From Paucimonas sp. (GTDB lineage: Bacteria > Pseudomonadota > Gammaproteobacteria > Pseudomonadales > Pseudomonadaceae): 64,000 bases of DNA. Below the pieces are notes generated by a model that was not told the DNA's origin, did not search any database, and worked only from the letters and a program-made list of their open reading frames with translations. A program made the position numbers and the translations under genes. The stretch covers positions 1 through 64,000 of the forward strand of contig JAIRVG010000105.1 of the NCBI GenBank assembly GCA_031253995.1. The letters run 5' to 3'. Shown piece after piece: positions 36,301 to 44,793 of this stretch (the first letter of the stretch is position 1; every line of letters starts with the position of its first letter).

Positions 36301-38176
36301 CGGCTTGCTGATGTCCGAGACCCTGCAACTGGTCGCGGCCTTCAACCACCTGCACATCTTCATCGACCCGAACCCGGATGCCGCCAGCAGCTTCGCCGAG
36401 CGCAAGCGCCTGTTCGACCTGCCGCGTTCGGCCTGGAGCGACTACGACACCAGCATCATGTCCGAGGGTGGCGGCATCTTCCCGCGCAGCGCGAAGAGCA
36501 TCACCATCTCCCCGCAGATGAAGGAACGCTTCGCCATCGAAGCGGACAAGCTGACCCCGACCGAACTGCTCAACGCCTTGCTCAAGGCCCCGGTGGACCT
36601 GCTGTGGAACGGCGGTATCGGCACCTACGTCAAGTCCAGCGAAGAAAGCCACGCCGACGTCGGCGACAAGGCCAACGACGCCCTGCGGGTCAACGGTGAC
36701 GAACTGCGCTGCAAGGTGGTAGGCGAGGGCGGCAACCTCGGCATGACCCAGCTCGGCCGTGTCGAATTCGGCCTCAATGGCGGCGCCACCAACACCGACT
36801 TCATCGACAACGCCGGCGGCGTGGACTGCTCCGACCACGAGGTCAACATCAAGATCCTGCTCAACGAGGTTGTGCAGGCCGGCGACATGACCGAGAAGCA
36901 GCGCAACCAGTTGCTCGGCAGCATGACCGACGAAGTCGCCACGCTGGTGCTCGGCAACAACTACAAGCAAACCCAGGCCCTGTCCCTGGCCGCACGTCGC
37001 GCCAAGGAACGCATCGCCGAATACAAACGCCTGATGGCTGACCTCGAAAGCCGCGGCAAGCTCGATCGCGCGATCGAATTCCTGCCGTCGGAAGAGCAAC
37101 TGGCCGAACGCATCGCCGCCAACCAGGGCCTCAGCCGTGCGGAACTGTCGGTACTGATCTCCTACAGCAAGATCGACCTCAAGGAAGCGCTGCTCAAGTC
37201 GCTGGTGCCGGACGACGACTACCTCACCCGCGACATGGAGACCGCGTTCCCGCCGTCGCTGGTGCACAAGTTCGCCGACGCCATGCGTCGTCACCGCCTG
37301 AAGCGCGAGATCGTCAGCACCCAGATCGCCAACGACCTGGTCAACAACATGGGCATCACCTTCGTCCAGCGGCTCAAGGAGTCCACGGGCATGAGCCCGG
37401 CGAACGTGGCCGGGGCCTATGTGATCGTGCGGGACATCTTCCATCTGCCGCACTGGTTCCGTCAGATCGAGGCGCTGGATTACCAGGTGCCGGCGGAAGT
37501 GCAGCTCACCCTGATGGACGAACTGATGCGCCTGGGCCGCCGCGCTACGCGCTGGTTCCTGCGTAGCCGTCGCAACGAGCAGGACGCTGGGCGTGATGTC
37601 GCCCACTTTGGGCCGCAGATTGCTGCCCTGGGGCTGAAGCTGGATGAACTGCTGGAAGGCCCGACCCGCGAGCGGTGGCAGACCCGCTACCAGAGCTTCG
37701 TCGAAGCGGGCGTGCCGGAGCTGCTGGCGCGGATGGTGGCCGGTACTACGCACCTGTACACCCTGCTGCCGATCATCGAAGCCTCCGACGTCACCGGCCA
37801 GGAGCCGGCCAAGGTGGCCAAGGCGTTCTTCGCGGTGGGTAGTGCGCTGGATCTGACCTGGTATCTGCAGGAGATCAGCAACCTGACCGTGGAAAACAAC
37901 TGGCAGGCGCTGGCCCGCGAGGCGTTCCGCGACGATATCGACCTGCAGCAGCGGGCTATCACGATTTCCGTATTGCAGATGGCGGATGCGCCGGAGGATA
38001 TGGATGCGCGGGTGGCGTTGTGGATGGAGCAGCATCGGGTGATGGTGGAGCGGTGGCGAGCGATGCTCGACGACCTGCGTGCCGCGACTGGGACTGACTA
38101 CGCGATGTATGCGGTGGCTAACCGGGAGTTGGTGGATCTGGCGTTGAGTGGGCAGTCGGCGGTTTTGCCTTCTTGA
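33311..38176 (+). CDS. gdhB: NAD-dependent glutamate dehydrogenase (large type)
   Basis: The 1,621-residue catabolic enzyme converts L-glutamate to 2-oxoglutarate and ammonium with NAD+, feeding amino acids (notably arginine) into the TCA cycle. Long N-terminal ACT-like regulatory regions (about 1-700) precede the catalytic domain (about 725-1230), with 'GGLRWSDREEDFRTEVLGL', 'VPVGAKGGFLP' and 'GDMAGDVFGNG' regions visible. A helical C-terminal domain follows. The ATG at 33311 (MAFFTAASKAD) matches the known Pseudomonas enzyme start. An upstream in-frame extension to 33242 is rejected. A terminator follows at 38197. Confidence 0.97.
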   Translation: MAFFTAASKADFQHQLKAALGQHISEQALPQVALFAEQFFGIISLDELTQRRLSDLVGCTLSAWRIIERFNHDQPQVNVYNPDYERHGWQSTHTAVEVLHHDLPFLVDSVRTELNRRGYSIHTLQTTVLSVRRGANGELLEILPKGTQGEGVLQESLMYLEIDRCANNAELAVLTHELTQVLAEVRVAVADFEPMKAKVRELLALVEQTPYAAVEGEKAEVKSFLEWLVGNHFTFLGYEEFVVNSDAQGGHLVYDENSFLGLTRLLRAGLTADDLRIEDYAVSYLNEPLLLSFAKAAHPSRVHRPAYPDYVSIRQLDADGKVIKECRFMGLYTSAVYGESVRQIPYIRDKVAEVERRSGFDAKAHLGKELAQVLEVLPRDDLFQTPVDELFSTVMSIVQIQERNKIRVFLRKDPYGRFCYCLAYVPRDIYSTEVRQKIQQVLMERLKASDCEFWTFFSESVLARVQLILRVDPKNRIDIDAKQLENEVIQACRSWQDDYASLTVESFGEAQGTNVLADFPKGFPAGYRERFAAHSAVVDMQHLLNLSDKKPLVMSFYQPLTQTGKHILHCKLYHADTPLALSDVLPILENLGLRVLGEFPYRLRHTNGREFWIHDFAFTYSEGLSLDIQQLNDTLQDAFVHIVNGDAENDAFNRLVLTAGLPWRDVALLRAYARYLKQIRLGFDLGYIASTLNNHTDIARELTRLFKTRFYLARKLTSEDLEDKQQRLEQAILTALDDVQVLNEDRILRRYLDLIKATLRTNFYQPDAKGQNKSYFSFKFNPKLIPELPKPVPRFEIFVYSPRVEGVHLRFGNVARGGLRWSDREEDFRTEVLGLVKAQQVKNSVIVPVGAKGGFLPRRLPLGGSRDDIAAEGIACYRIFISGLLDITDNLKDGGVVPPANVVRHDEDDPYLVVAADKGTATFSDIANGIAIDYGFWLGDAFASGGSAGYDHKKMGITARGAWVGVQRHFRERGINVQKDNITVVGIGDMAGDVFGNGLLMSETLQLVAAFNHLHIFIDPNPDAASSFAERKRLFDLPRSAWSDYDTSIMSEGGGIFPRSAKSITISPQMKERFAIEADKLTPTELLNALLKAPVDLLWNGGIGTYVKSSEESHADVGDKANDALRVNGDELRCKVVGEGGNLGMTQLGRVEFGLNGGATNTDFIDNAGGVDCSDHEVNIKILLNEVVQAGDMTEKQRNQLLGSMTDEVATLVLGNNYKQTQALSLAARRAKERIAEYKRLMADLESRGKLDRAIEFLPSEEQLAERIAANQGLSRAELSVLISYSKIDLKEALLKSLVPDDDYLTRDMETAFPPSLVHKFADAMRRHRLKREIVSTQIANDLVNNMGITFVQRLKESTGMSPANVAGAYVIVRDIFHLPHWFRQIEALDYQVPAEVQLTLMDELMRLGRRATRWFLRSRRNEQDAGRDVAHFGPQIAALGLKLDELLEGPTRERWQTRYQSFVEAGVPELLARMVAGTTHLYTLLPIIEASDVTGQEPAKVAKAFFAVGSALDLTWYLQEISNLTVENNWQALAREAFRDDIDLQQRAITISVLQMADAPEDMDARVALWMEQHRVMVERWRAMLDDLRAATGTDYAMYAVANRELVDLALSGQSAVLPS

Positions 38177-38196
38177 TGTAGTGGTGTGAAATGAAG

Positions 38197-38228
38197 AGGC
38201 CCCGGCAGAGATGTCGGGGCCTTTTCAT
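38197..38228 (+). terminator. Rho-independent terminator of gdhB
   Basis: AGGCCCCG (38197-38204) pairs with CGGGGCCT (38215-38222) and is followed by TTTTCATTT. It begins 20 bp after the gdhB stop codon. Confidence 0.88.
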
Positions 38229-38385
38229 TTAAGGGGTTCAAGTGTCGTATAGAGGTACAAAACTTCCTCTTGGTCCGGCTTTCTTGTAGGCAATTTCCCA
38301 ATCATACTTCGCCGCGTTAGTTCTCGTTGCGCTCCTTGGAAACGCTGCCTAGGCTGCACCGGTCGTTGCATTGCAATGACAGGCT

Positions 38386-38543
38386 TTGACAGGCCTGAAG
38401 ACCGCTTTTCGAGGAGACGCCAACCGCTATGGCGGCTGTGCGTGTGGGCGCCTTCGGGCGCGCCAGGTTTTTCTCCTCATGGTCCCTGGTCTGTCAACCC
38501 GCGCACAGTTGCCACCTACCTGTTTGACAGCCGGTTCGTGGCA
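38386..38543 (+). ncRNA. Structured 5' leader of DUF6124-like gene (candidate RNA element)
   Basis: Five nested or tandem stems are readable. TTGACAGGCC (38386-38395) pairs with GGTCTGTCAA (38488-38497, one G-U). CCGC/GCGG (38424-38435) closes a TATG loop. GGCGCC-TTCG-GGCGC (38447-38461) is a cUUCGg tetraloop hairpin. TGCCAC (38510-38515) pairs with GTGGCA (38538-38543) around an inner CTGT-TTG-ACAG stem. The Shine-Dalgarno GAGGAG follows at 38558. Two overlapping short open frames cross the region but look like by-products of a conserved RNA. I recall similar sequence ahead of this gene family in other pseudomonads, but cannot name an Rfam entry. 38229-38385 holds no other recognised feature. 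Confidence 0.55.
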
Positions 38544-38569
38544 CATCCTGTTAGACCGAGGAGAATGTC

Positions 38570-38860
38570 ATGAAGAAGATTGTTCCTGATCCGCCGAGGA
38601 TCACCACCGTTCATACCCGTTTTAGTGCCTGTAATGACAGTCATAAGCCGTTGTTTGCGGTTTGTGAGGGCGTCGATATCGAGGATGCGCTTGTGCATCT
38701 TTCCATGACGTTGAGGTCGGCGTTTGAGACCAATGTGCAGGTTTGTGAGCAGGTTGACCGCGGTGTGGGTGGGTTGGCTTGGGCGACTTATCATTCGCTG
38801 GAGATTGGGTTGGCGTTGGTGGAGTCGATGTTGGGTGGGTTGGCGGGGGAGGAGGGTTAA
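38570..38860 (+). CDS. DUF6124 (DUF3077-like) small protein
   Basis: A 96-residue soluble protein of the small Pseudomonas family annotated DUF3077/DUF6124. Features are an N-terminal 'MKKIVPDPP' segment, a Cys-containing 'FSACNDSH' and a helical C-terminal half ('EDALVHLSMTLRSAF', 'HSLEIGLALVESML'). Function is unknown, and the family is multi-copy in pseudomonads. The ATG at 38570 has a strong GAGGAGA site. It is preceded by a structured leader and followed by a clear terminator, so it is a stand-alone transcription unit, possibly controlled at the RNA level. Confidence 0.8.
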   Translation: MKKIVPDPPRITTVHTRFSACNDSHKPLFAVCEGVDIEDALVHLSMTLRSAFETNVQVCEQVDRGVGGLAWATYHSLEIGLALVESMLGGLAGEEG

Positions 38861-38870
38861 TTAGGGGAGT

Positions 38871-38896
38871 TGGGCCGTGTGAGCGGCCCATTTTTT
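38871..38896 (+). terminator. Rho-independent terminator of DUF6124-like gene
   Basis: TGGGCCG (38871-38877) pairs with CGGCCCA (38884-38890) across a 6-base loop and is followed by six T residues. It lies 11 bp after the stop codon. Beyond it the sequence turns AT-rich (38930-39000), marking the left edge of the accessory island. Confidence 0.92.
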
Positions 38897-39077
38897 GGGT
38901 GGGCTTGATAGTTGGAGTCAACGGCGCCGGGGTAAGTTGAATTAGATCCGTAATGTATTGTTTTTAATATAAGAACTCTGGTTTTACTGATCGGTTGGAA
39001 TACCAGCTGGAGTGCTGCAGTGCTACCATTTCTCCCCAATGAGAAGATTGAGTGCTCAGGTTTGGTGGCAGTAACAG

Positions 39078-40038
39078 AGTATCAGGGCAAGCAACAGTCA
39101 TACGTCGCAGTCCCCCGAAGCCCTCAATGGCCTGCGCCAGATCGCCTTGGTCGAATTCAGCAAGACATGCAACCGATTGGAAGGTGTTGTTGTCGCGTCC
39201 TCACGACTGAAGTCTCTGGATCCGCAATGCAGCCCCGAAGAGTCGCTTCGAACAGCAGATCGCCGGCTACCGCGATGCCCTGGCGTTGATCCACGAATCG
39301 GCCGCACACATGACCTTCAACGAAGGCGCGGCGCTGTAACTGCACAGCATGATGTATCGGTGCACACCGCTGCCCGGCGGACGCTGGAAATCCGCCAAAA
39401 AATGATATCATCGAACACCCTCCGGACGGCACGTCACGGCCGCGCGTCCAGCCAGTAGCCGCTCATTTGACGCCGATGGCCGTGGCCGACTTGACTCGCT
39501 ACTACTCCACCGCACTGGATCAGCACCTGGCCGACCCACTGGGGCTAATACCGCTGGCGATACTTGACCTCCTATGTATTTACACCTTCCAAGACGGCAA
39601 TGGCCGCATCTCTCGCTTGCTGAGTCTGTGCTGCTTTACCAACTCGACTACGCCGTGGGTCGCTATCTCAGCCTACAGCGCATCTTCGAGGACGCCAAGG
39701 AAGGCTATACGAGACACTGGAAGCAAGCTCACAGGGCTGGCATCAAGGGCAACACGACGTCAAACTCTGGCTCGACTACTTCTGATGAGCTCTGCTGCGG
39801 GCCTACCGCGAGTTTGAAGAGCGTCGGCACCATTGAGCGCTTTCGAGGTTGCAAAGGCCACCGGGTTCGCACGGAAATCCTGGATCGAGCCCTGCCGTTT
39901 TCTATTTCGGATATCGAGGAAGCCTGCCCAGGCGTCAGCCGGGACGTGGTACGGCTGGGGCTGGCGGCAATGAAATCGGAGGAGTTGATCGAATCGACTG
40001 GCAAAGGGCGTGGCGCGAAATGGCGTCGCACGACGTAA
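39078..40038 (+). pseudogene. Decayed Fic family protein gene
   Basis: Pieces of one Fic-domain protein are spread over three frames. 'LRQIALVEFSKTCNRLEG' is near 39130, 'FEQQIAGYRDALALIHES' is near 39250 and ends in an in-frame TAA at 39337-39339, 'LTRYYSTALDQHL' is near 39490, 'YTFQDGNGR' is near 39580, 'YQLDYAVGRYLSL' is near 39640, and a winged-helix-like C-terminus ends at 40038. The Fic motif HxFx(D/E)GNGR here begins with Tyr in place of the catalytic His. At least four frameshifts are needed. Fic proteins AMP-ylate targets, and this copy cannot. It lies 16 bp upstream of hsdR, suggesting it once belonged to the type I locus. Confidence 0.85.
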
Positions 40039-40054
40039 AAAATAGGGACTTAGC

Positions 40055-43000
40055 ATGAAGTTCAATGAAGACACCCGAGTCAAAATCCCAGTCATCCTCC
40101 ATCTGATGCGGCTGGGCTATCAGTACCTGTCACTCAAGGATCAAACCTGGGATCAGAATACTAATATCTTCCCAACGCTCTTTTTTGCCGCCATAAGCAA
40201 AATCAACCCAGGCATCAAACCGGATGATGCGCATCGCCTGCTGGAAGACACCAAACTGCTGCTGGATAACGAAGACCTCGGCCGCGCTTTCTTTGAACGC
40301 CTGAGCGCTCGCTCCAATACCCGGCTGATTGATTTCGAAAACTTCAACAACAACAGCTTCCATGTCGTCACGGAACTGACCTGCCAGAATGGCGATGAAG
40401 AATTCCGGCCAGACATCACCTTGCTGATCAACGGCATGCCTCTGATCTTTATTGAGGTGAAAAAGCCCAACAATCGGGAAGGCATACTGGCCGAGCGTGA
40501 TCGCATCAACAAGCGCTTTCAAAACCCCAAATTCAGACGCTTTGCCAACATCACCCAGTTCATGATCTTCTCCAACAACATGGAGTACGACGACGGCGAT
40601 CCGGAGCCTGTACAAGGTGCCTTCTATGCCAGCAGCTCCTACCATAAGCCGGTCTTCAACTACTTCCGCGAAGAAGAAGTACTGAACCTGACGGCCCTGC
40701 TCAAGCCGCTGCCGGAAGCGGAAGAGATCAGGGTATTGAAAGACAACAACCTCGAAGTGATCCGTAACAATCCCGAGTTCCAGACCAACAAAGACCCGAA
40801 CCGGCCAACCAACCGTATCTGCACCTCATTGCTTGGCAAAGAGCGGCTGGCATTTATCCTGCGTTACGCGCTCGCCTATGTGTCGGAGGCTGACGGGCTG
40901 CACAAGCACATCATGCGTTACCCGCAGCTATTCGCCACCAAGGCCATCGAAAGAACACTCGATAACGGCATCAAGAAGGGGATTATCTGGCATACCCAGG
41001 GCAGCGGCAAAACCGCACTGACCTTCTACAACGTTCGCTTTCTGACCGACCATTTTCAGAAGCGGCAGATCGTTCCCAAGTTCTACTTCATCGTCGATCG
41101 GCTTGATCTACTGCAACAAGCACAGCGGGAATTCATCGCACGCGGCCTGACGGTTTACACCATCGATTCGCGCGAAGCCTTTACCCGCGCCATCAAGGCA
41201 ACCCAGGTGATCCACAACCATTCGGGCAAACCGGAAATCACCGTGGTCAACATCCAGAAATTCAAGGACGACCCGGATGTCGTTTCGACCAATGACTACG
41301 ACGTCGCCATCCAGCGCGTGTACTTTCTCGATGAAGTACACCGCAGCTACAACCCCAAGGGCAGTTTCCTTGCCAACCTGAGCCAGTCGGACACCAACGC
41401 CATCAAGATCGGTCTTACCGGCACACCACTGCTGGGCGACGATTACAACTCGCGGGCGCTTTTTGGCGACTACATCCACAAATACTATTACAACGCCTCC
41501 ATTGCCGACGGTTACACGCTACGCCTGATCCGGGAAGAGATCGCCACTAACTACAAAATGGTGCTGCAACAGGCGCTGGAAGACGTGGAAGTCAAAATGG
41601 GCGACGTAGACCGCACGCTCATCTATGCCCATGCAAGTTTTGTTGAGCCGATGCTGGACTACATCGTCACCGACTTTGAAAAAAGCCGGGGCACGCTTAA
41701 CGATGCCAGCATTGGTGGCCTGGTGATCTGCGACAGCTCGGAACAAGCCAAGCAGATGTTCGACATCTTCAACGCGGTCTATGCACAAACGTCCAGCGCG
41801 CCTTATGAAGTCAAGGACTCCGCACAAATCCTGATTGCTGCCGCCAAACCAAACAGCTATGCCGCCAGAGTCAGGCTGGATAACAAGGTCAAAAGCGCAG
41901 CGCTGATCCTGCACGACATCGGCACCAAGGAAGAACGCAAAGACTGGGTGGAAGACTTCAAGGCAGGAAAAATAGACCTCCTGTTCGTCTACAACATGCT
42001 CCTCACCGGCTTTGATGCCAAGCGCCTGAAAAAGCTGTATCTGGGCCGGGTGATTCGCAAACACAACCTGCTGCAGGCGTTAACCCGAGTCAACCGCACC
42101 TACAAGGATTTCCGTTATGGTTACGTGGTGGACTTTGCCGACATCAGCAAAGAGTTCGAGGCAACCAATCAACGCTACCTAAAAGAGTTGAACGATGAAC
42201 TCGGCGATGAAATGGAGCACTACTCCAAGCTGTTCAAATCTCGCGAAGAAATTCAGCAGGAAATTGAGCAAATCAAAGATGTGCTGTTCCGCTTCGATGT
42301 TGAAAACGCCGAAGTCTTTGCCGACCAGATCAACCAGATACAAGATCGGCACACCATCCTGGCACTGAAAAAGGCACTGGAAAATGCCAGATGCCTCTAT
42401 AACCTGATCCGCCTGCAAGGCGAGTACGGCGCTCTTTATGAGCTGGATTTTGCCAAGCTGAACATTCTGTATCGGGAAACCTGCAACCACCTGGACATGC
42501 TAAACCTCAAGGAAAGCATCGAACAAGGTGCGGATACCACTAACCTGCTGAATGTTGCCCTTGAGGATGTCATCTTCAAATTCATCAAGATCGGCGAAGA
42601 AGAACTGGTACTGGCCGACCAGTTGAAGAACACCCTGCGCCAAACCCGCGAGGCGCTGGCCAGCAACTTTGACCAGCAAGACCCGCAGTTCATCAGTCTC
42701 AAGGAAGAGCTGGAACGCTTGTTCAAGAAAAAGAACCTTAGCGAGGTCACCCAGGATGAAATGGTCGCCAATATCGGCGCACTGGAAAAAATACATGTGC
42801 GTGTAAAAGAGCTAAACCGCCAGAATAACCAACTCCGACAGAAGTACCTGGGCGATGCCAAATACACCCGCATCCATAAGCGCCTGCAAGAGCGTCAAAA
42901 CAGTAACAACGACATAACTGAATCAGAACGCAAAATATTCGCGGCACTTACCGGGGTAAAACAGGACGCCGACGAACAGGCGCTGAATAACCATCAGATA

Positions 43001-43165
43001 TTGCTCAATGAAAACTACTTTGAGCGACAAATGATGCCGCGAGTCATCGTCCGATTTCTGGATGAGCAACAGATACAACTTAACCCCGATACCTCAGATT
43101 ACATCAATCATTTGGTCGTCACCGAATACCTTAATGAATACAATAGTGGAGCACGTTCGTGGTAG
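40055..43165 (+). CDS. hsdR: Type I restriction enzyme R subunit
   Basis: A 1,036-residue HsdR subunit that translocates and cuts unmodified DNA. The N-terminal PD-(D/E)xK nuclease has D120 ('FRPDIT') and E134-x-K136 ('FIEVKKP'). The SF2 motor has Walker A 'TQGSGKTAL' (about 314-322), a DEAD-like 'FLDEVHRSY' and 'GLTGTPL', then 'GFDAKRLKKLYLGR' and 'QALTRVNRTY' (motif VI). A C-terminal helical region for HsdM contact follows. It is intact, and its stop overlaps the hsdM start by 7 bp. Base composition is lighter than the core genome, in keeping with horizontal acquisition. Confidence 0.95.
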   Translation: MKFNEDTRVKIPVILHLMRLGYQYLSLKDQTWDQNTNIFPTLFFAAISKINPGIKPDDAHRLLEDTKLLLDNEDLGRAFFERLSARSNTRLIDFENFNNNSFHVVTELTCQNGDEEFRPDITLLINGMPLIFIEVKKPNNREGILAERDRINKRFQNPKFRRFANITQFMIFSNNMEYDDGDPEPVQGAFYASSSYHKPVFNYFREEEVLNLTALLKPLPEAEEIRVLKDNNLEVIRNNPEFQTNKDPNRPTNRICTSLLGKERLAFILRYALAYVSEADGLHKHIMRYPQLFATKAIERTLDNGIKKGIIWHTQGSGKTALTFYNVRFLTDHFQKRQIVPKFYFIVDRLDLLQQAQREFIARGLTVYTIDSREAFTRAIKATQVIHNHSGKPEITVVNIQKFKDDPDVVSTNDYDVAIQRVYFLDEVHRSYNPKGSFLANLSQSDTNAIKIGLTGTPLLGDDYNSRALFGDYIHKYYYNASIADGYTLRLIREEIATNYKMVLQQALEDVEVKMGDVDRTLIYAHASFVEPMLDYIVTDFEKSRGTLNDASIGGLVICDSSEQAKQMFDIFNAVYAQTSSAPYEVKDSAQILIAAAKPNSYAARVRLDNKVKSAALILHDIGTKEERKDWVEDFKAGKIDLLFVYNMLLTGFDAKRLKKLYLGRVIRKHNLLQALTRVNRTYKDFRYGYVVDFADISKEFEATNQRYLKELNDELGDEMEHYSKLFKSREEIQQEIEQIKDVLFRFDVENAEVFADQINQIQDRHTILALKKALENARCLYNLIRLQGEYGALYELDFAKLNILYRETCNHLDMLNLKESIEQGADTTNLLNVALEDVIFKFIKIGEEELVLADQLKNTLRQTREALASNFDQQDPQFISLKEELERLFKKKNLSEVTQDEMVANIGALEKIHVRVKELNRQNNQLRQKYLGDAKYTRIHKRLQERQNSNNDITESERKIFAALTGVKQDADEQALNNHQILLNENYFERQMMPRVIVRFLDEQQIQLNPDTSDYINHLVVTEYLNEYNSGARSW

Positions 43166-44793
43166 AGTTTGAGTTTCAACAGAAAGCCAAGGCATTGATC
43201 GACAGCCTGAAAAGCATTTGCGCCAACTATGGTTTGGGCAATGATGGCAACGAATTCAAGATCATCACCCAAGCATTTCTGTACAAGTTTCTCAACGACA
43301 AATTCGCCTACGAGGCGAAACGAATCAAACCTATCTTGGTTGCCGAAGCCAACTTGGGAGACGCACTGGCAAAGATGCCAACAACCGAACTGGAAATGCT
43401 GCAGCGGCGGATGGGCGGTGACACGGCTCGCCTGAAACCGCAGCACTTCATCAGTTACCTTTACAATCGGCAAGCTACCGCTGATTTCGCCAAGCTGTTT
43501 GACGATACCCTACTGGATATAGCCACCAGCAACAATGACGTATTCGCAGTAAAAACCGATGGAGGGGCAAAAGTGGTGCTGTTTGACCGTCTTAGCCAAT
43601 ACATCGCCGACGAATCCAAGCGTGATGATTTCTGCCGCGCCATTATCAACAAGCTGGTGGACTTCAGCTTCGAGCGTATCTTTACCCAAAAATTCGACTT
43701 CTATGCCACCCTGTTTGAATACCTGATCAAGGATTACAACAGCAATTCAGGTGGTAAATACGCCGAATACTTCACCCCCCATGCGGTGGCGCGCATCATG
43801 GCGGAAATCTTGGTGCCGCAGGCCACCCGCAGCGACGTACGCAACGTCAGCGTATACGACCCCTCCGCCGGTTCCGGTACCTTGCTGATGAACGTAGCCC
43901 ATGCCATCGGTGAAAACCGTTGCAGCATTTACACCCAGGATATTTCGCAAAAATCCTCCAGCCTGCTGCGGCTGAACCTAATTCTGAACAACCTGGTGCA
44001 TTCCATCCCCAATGTGATTCAGGGTAACACTGTGTTGCACCCCTATCACCGTAATGGCAAAGACCTGAAAAAATTTGATTACATCGTCTCCAACCCGCCC
44101 TTCAAACTGGACTTCAGCGATTTTCGCGATGCGTTGGACAGCAAGGAAAACAAGCAACGCTTCTTTGCCGGTATTCCCAATGTGCCGAAATCCGCGAAAG
44201 ACAAAATGGCGATTTACCAGTTGTTCTTGCAGCACATCATTCACTCATTAAAACCCGGCGGTAAAGCTGCAGTGGTAGTGCCCACCGGCTTTATCACCGC
44301 ACAATCGGGTATCGACAAGGGCATCCGCCAATATCTGGTTGAGCACAAGATGCTGGCGGGTGTGGTTTCCATGCCTTCCAATATCTTCGCCACCACCGGC
44401 ACCAACGTCTCCATCCTGTTTATGGATGCCAGCAACGAAGGCAAGGTAGTGCTGATTGATGCTTCTAATCTTGGCGAAAAAATCAAGGACGGTAAAAATC
44501 AGAAGACCGTTCTCAGCCCGAAGGAAGAGCAGCGAATTATTGATAGCTTTAATTCCAGAGAGGCCGTAGAAGATTTTTCCGTGACTGTAAGTTATGAGGA
44601 AATCGAAACTAAAAATTACAGCCTGAGTGCAGGTCAGTATTTTGATGTGAAAATCGAATACGTGGATATTACTCCAGAACAATTTTCAGAAAAAATGCAG
44701 GGATTTACCAGTAATTTGAACAGATTGTTTGGCCTTTCTCATGAATTGGAAACCAAAATTCAAAAGCAGTTGGCGGGATTGAAGTATGAGTAA
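43159..44793 (+). CDS. hsdM: Type I restriction-modification N6-adenine methyltransferase
   Basis: A 544-residue HsdM subunit that methylates adenine in both half-sites of the HsdS-defined target. An N-terminal helical domain (about 5-150) precedes the SAM-binding motif I 'YDPSAGSGTLL' (about 233-243) and catalytic motif IV 'NPPF' (N312). The start is GTG 43159, overlapping hsdR by 7 bp. The stop region overlaps hsdS by 8 bp. All three genes are intact and co-directional, so the system is probably active. Confidence 0.95.
   Translation: MVEFEFQQKAKALIDSLKSICANYGLGNDGNEFKIITQAFLYKFLNDKFAYEAKRIKPILVAEANLGDALAKMPTTELEMLQRRMGGDTARLKPQHFISYLYNRQATADFAKLFDDTLLDIATSNNDVFAVKTDGGAKVVLFDRLSQYIADESKRDDFCRAIINKLVDFSFERIFTQKFDFYATLFEYLIKDYNSNSGGKYAEYFTPHAVARIMAEILVPQATRSDVRNVSVYDPSAGSGTLLMNVAHAIGENRCSIYTQDISQKSSSLLRLNLILNNLVHSIPNVIQGNTVLHPYHRNGKDLKKFDYIVSNPPFKLDFSDFRDALDSKENKQRFFAGIPNVPKSAKDKMAIYQLFLQHIIHSLKPGGKAAVVVPTGFITAQSGIDKGIRQYLVEHKMLAGVVSMPSNIFATTGTNVSILFMDASNEGKVVLIDASNLGEKIKDGKNQKTVLSPKEEQRIIDSFNSREAVEDFSVTVSYEEIETKNYSLSAGQYFDVKIEYVDITPEQFSEKMQGFTSNLNRLFGLSHELETKIQKQLAGLKYE

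Noticed and set aside
33275..38035. Antisense 1,586-codon frame over gdhB
   Set aside because: Shadow of a highly expressed GC-rich gene. No ribosome-binding site or motif.
38376..38589. Two overlapping short open frames in the DUF6124 leader
   Set aside because: No good ribosome-binding site, and the bases are better explained by RNA stems. They could be leader peptides, but nothing shows this.
39020..39289. Stand-alone small gene before hsdR
   Set aside because: The bases encode Fic fragments in another frame, so this frame is incidental to the pseudogene.
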